From Paraburkholderia sp. (GTDB lineage Bacteria; Pseudomonadota; Gammaproteobacteria; Burkholderiales; Burkholderiaceae), in contig NZ_JAMFSB010000367.1 of NCBI RefSeq assembly GCF_026225065.1, forward strand, positions 1 through 51,426: DNA of 51,426 bases. The letters are read 5' to 3'. The position numbers and the translations under genes are program-made. The notes below the pieces were generated by a model that was given only the letters and a program-made list of their open reading frames with translations, did not search any database and had not been told where the DNA came from. Of the stretch, positions 51,296 through 51,426 are shown one piece after another (the stretch's first letter is position 1; the number at the start of each line of letters is the position of its first letter).

Positions 51296-51343
51296 CAATT
51301 ATCAGCATATGCTTGTGTTGTGTCAATTGGCTGCATATGCTTA
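51296..51343. promoter_or_regulatory. Two direct repeats with palindromic GCATATGC core
   Basis: CAATTATCAGCATATGCTTG (51296-51315) and CAATTGGCTGCATATGCTTA (51324-51343) share 16 of 20 bases, 28 bases apart start to start. Each holds the palindrome GCATATGC, and CAATTG repeats once more at 51344-51349. They lie between the divergent tautomerase/MFS unit and the gene starting at 51380, the natural place for an operator bound by two dimers. Confidence 0.5.
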
Positions 51344-51379
51344 CAATTGGTCCTGAGCGGAAATTGACCGGCAAAGGCG

Positions 51380-51426
51380 ATGACGAAACAGAAGACGGAC
51401 AAGAAAGCGAACAATGGCTGTTGCAA
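51380..51426 (+). CDS. Start of a gene running off the right edge
   Basis: ATG at 51380 opens a frame to the window end: MTKQKTDKKANNGCC. It is Lys-rich and polar, which fits the disordered N-terminus of a small regulator such as a MarR or TetR protein. Its divergent position and the repeats in front of it support that guess, but the fold is outside the window. Confidence 0.35.
   Translation, partial: MTKQKTDKKANNGCC

Noticed and set aside
1..51426. CRISPR arrays, tRNA, rRNA, insertion sequences, prophage or integrase genes
   Set aside because: No regularly spaced repeats, no cloverleaf or rRNA sequence noticed, and no transposase or recombinase motif in any plausible frame.

Overview
The window is high-GC DNA from a Gram-negative betaproteobacterium, most likely Burkholderia or Paraburkholderia. 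This is an inference from the gene families: a Burkholderia-type trimeric porin, a paired DUF2844/DUF3443 locus, a phasin, DUF3309, many LysR regulators each next to a metabolic gene, and very dense coding with convergent stop codons almost touching. No rRNA, tRNA, CRISPR array, transposase, integrase or phage gene was found. The gene content looks like an accessory or metabolic replicon rather than a core housekeeping region.

Layout. 1-5.5 kb: the tail of an Ala/Pro-rich protein, a TPR/O-GlcNAc-transferase-like protein, the DUF2844-DUF3443 pair and a phasin. 5.9-9.4 kb: a motility and second-messenger block, with a chemoreceptor ending in the NWETF docking peptide and a membrane diguanylate cyclase behind a possible sigma-28 promoter. 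9.6-14.8 kb: small exported or membrane proteins, an NlpC/P60 lipoprotein and a Rieske-FAD reductase fusion. 14.8-18.0 kb: two tandem GT9 glycosyltransferases facing a third, unfamiliar glycosyltransferase-like gene. 18.1-21.6 kb: a MarR gene with an apparently leaderless promoter, a small membrane protein sharing its putative operator, and a divergent MFS/LysR pair. 21.6-27.1 kb: dihydroxyacetone kinase, an orphan LIV-type binding protein, a GlxA-type regulator and an asparaginase. 27.1-32 kb: a gene remnant, a three-gene ABC-2 exporter and an MsbA-like half-transporter. 32.4-37.6 kb: a porin, then dctA, a D-tartrate dehydratase and a divergent LysR, which together read as a dicarboxylate/tartrate-use module. 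37.8-39.3 kb: an unusual receiver-histidine kinase fusion and a glycine-zipper peptide. 39.9-43.0 kb: a four-gene operon of glyoxalase, Tat-type small subunit, GMC oxidoreductase and ribbon-helix-helix protein. 43.0-46.5 kb: an amidohydrolase with an MFS importer, divergent from an SDR dehydrogenase. 46.5-51.4 kb: a small Ser/His-rich peptide, an EamA exporter, a secreted alpha/beta hydrolase, LysR, a YbfB-type MFS protein with a truncated tautomerase-like ORF in front of it, and the start of one more gene at the right edge.

Most of the window is ordinary accessory metabolism. I do not see a clear new defence or mobile system. The items most worth checking are the GMC operon (Fe-S-like cysteines, no cytochrome subunit, a glyoxalase and an RHH protein in its place), the MarR operator repeated in front of a small membrane protein, the direct GCATATGC repeats at the right edge, the truncated tautomerase-like leader ORF, the in-frame remnant behind the ABC permease, and the isolated GT9 pair. 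All product names come from reading the translations; no database search was run.
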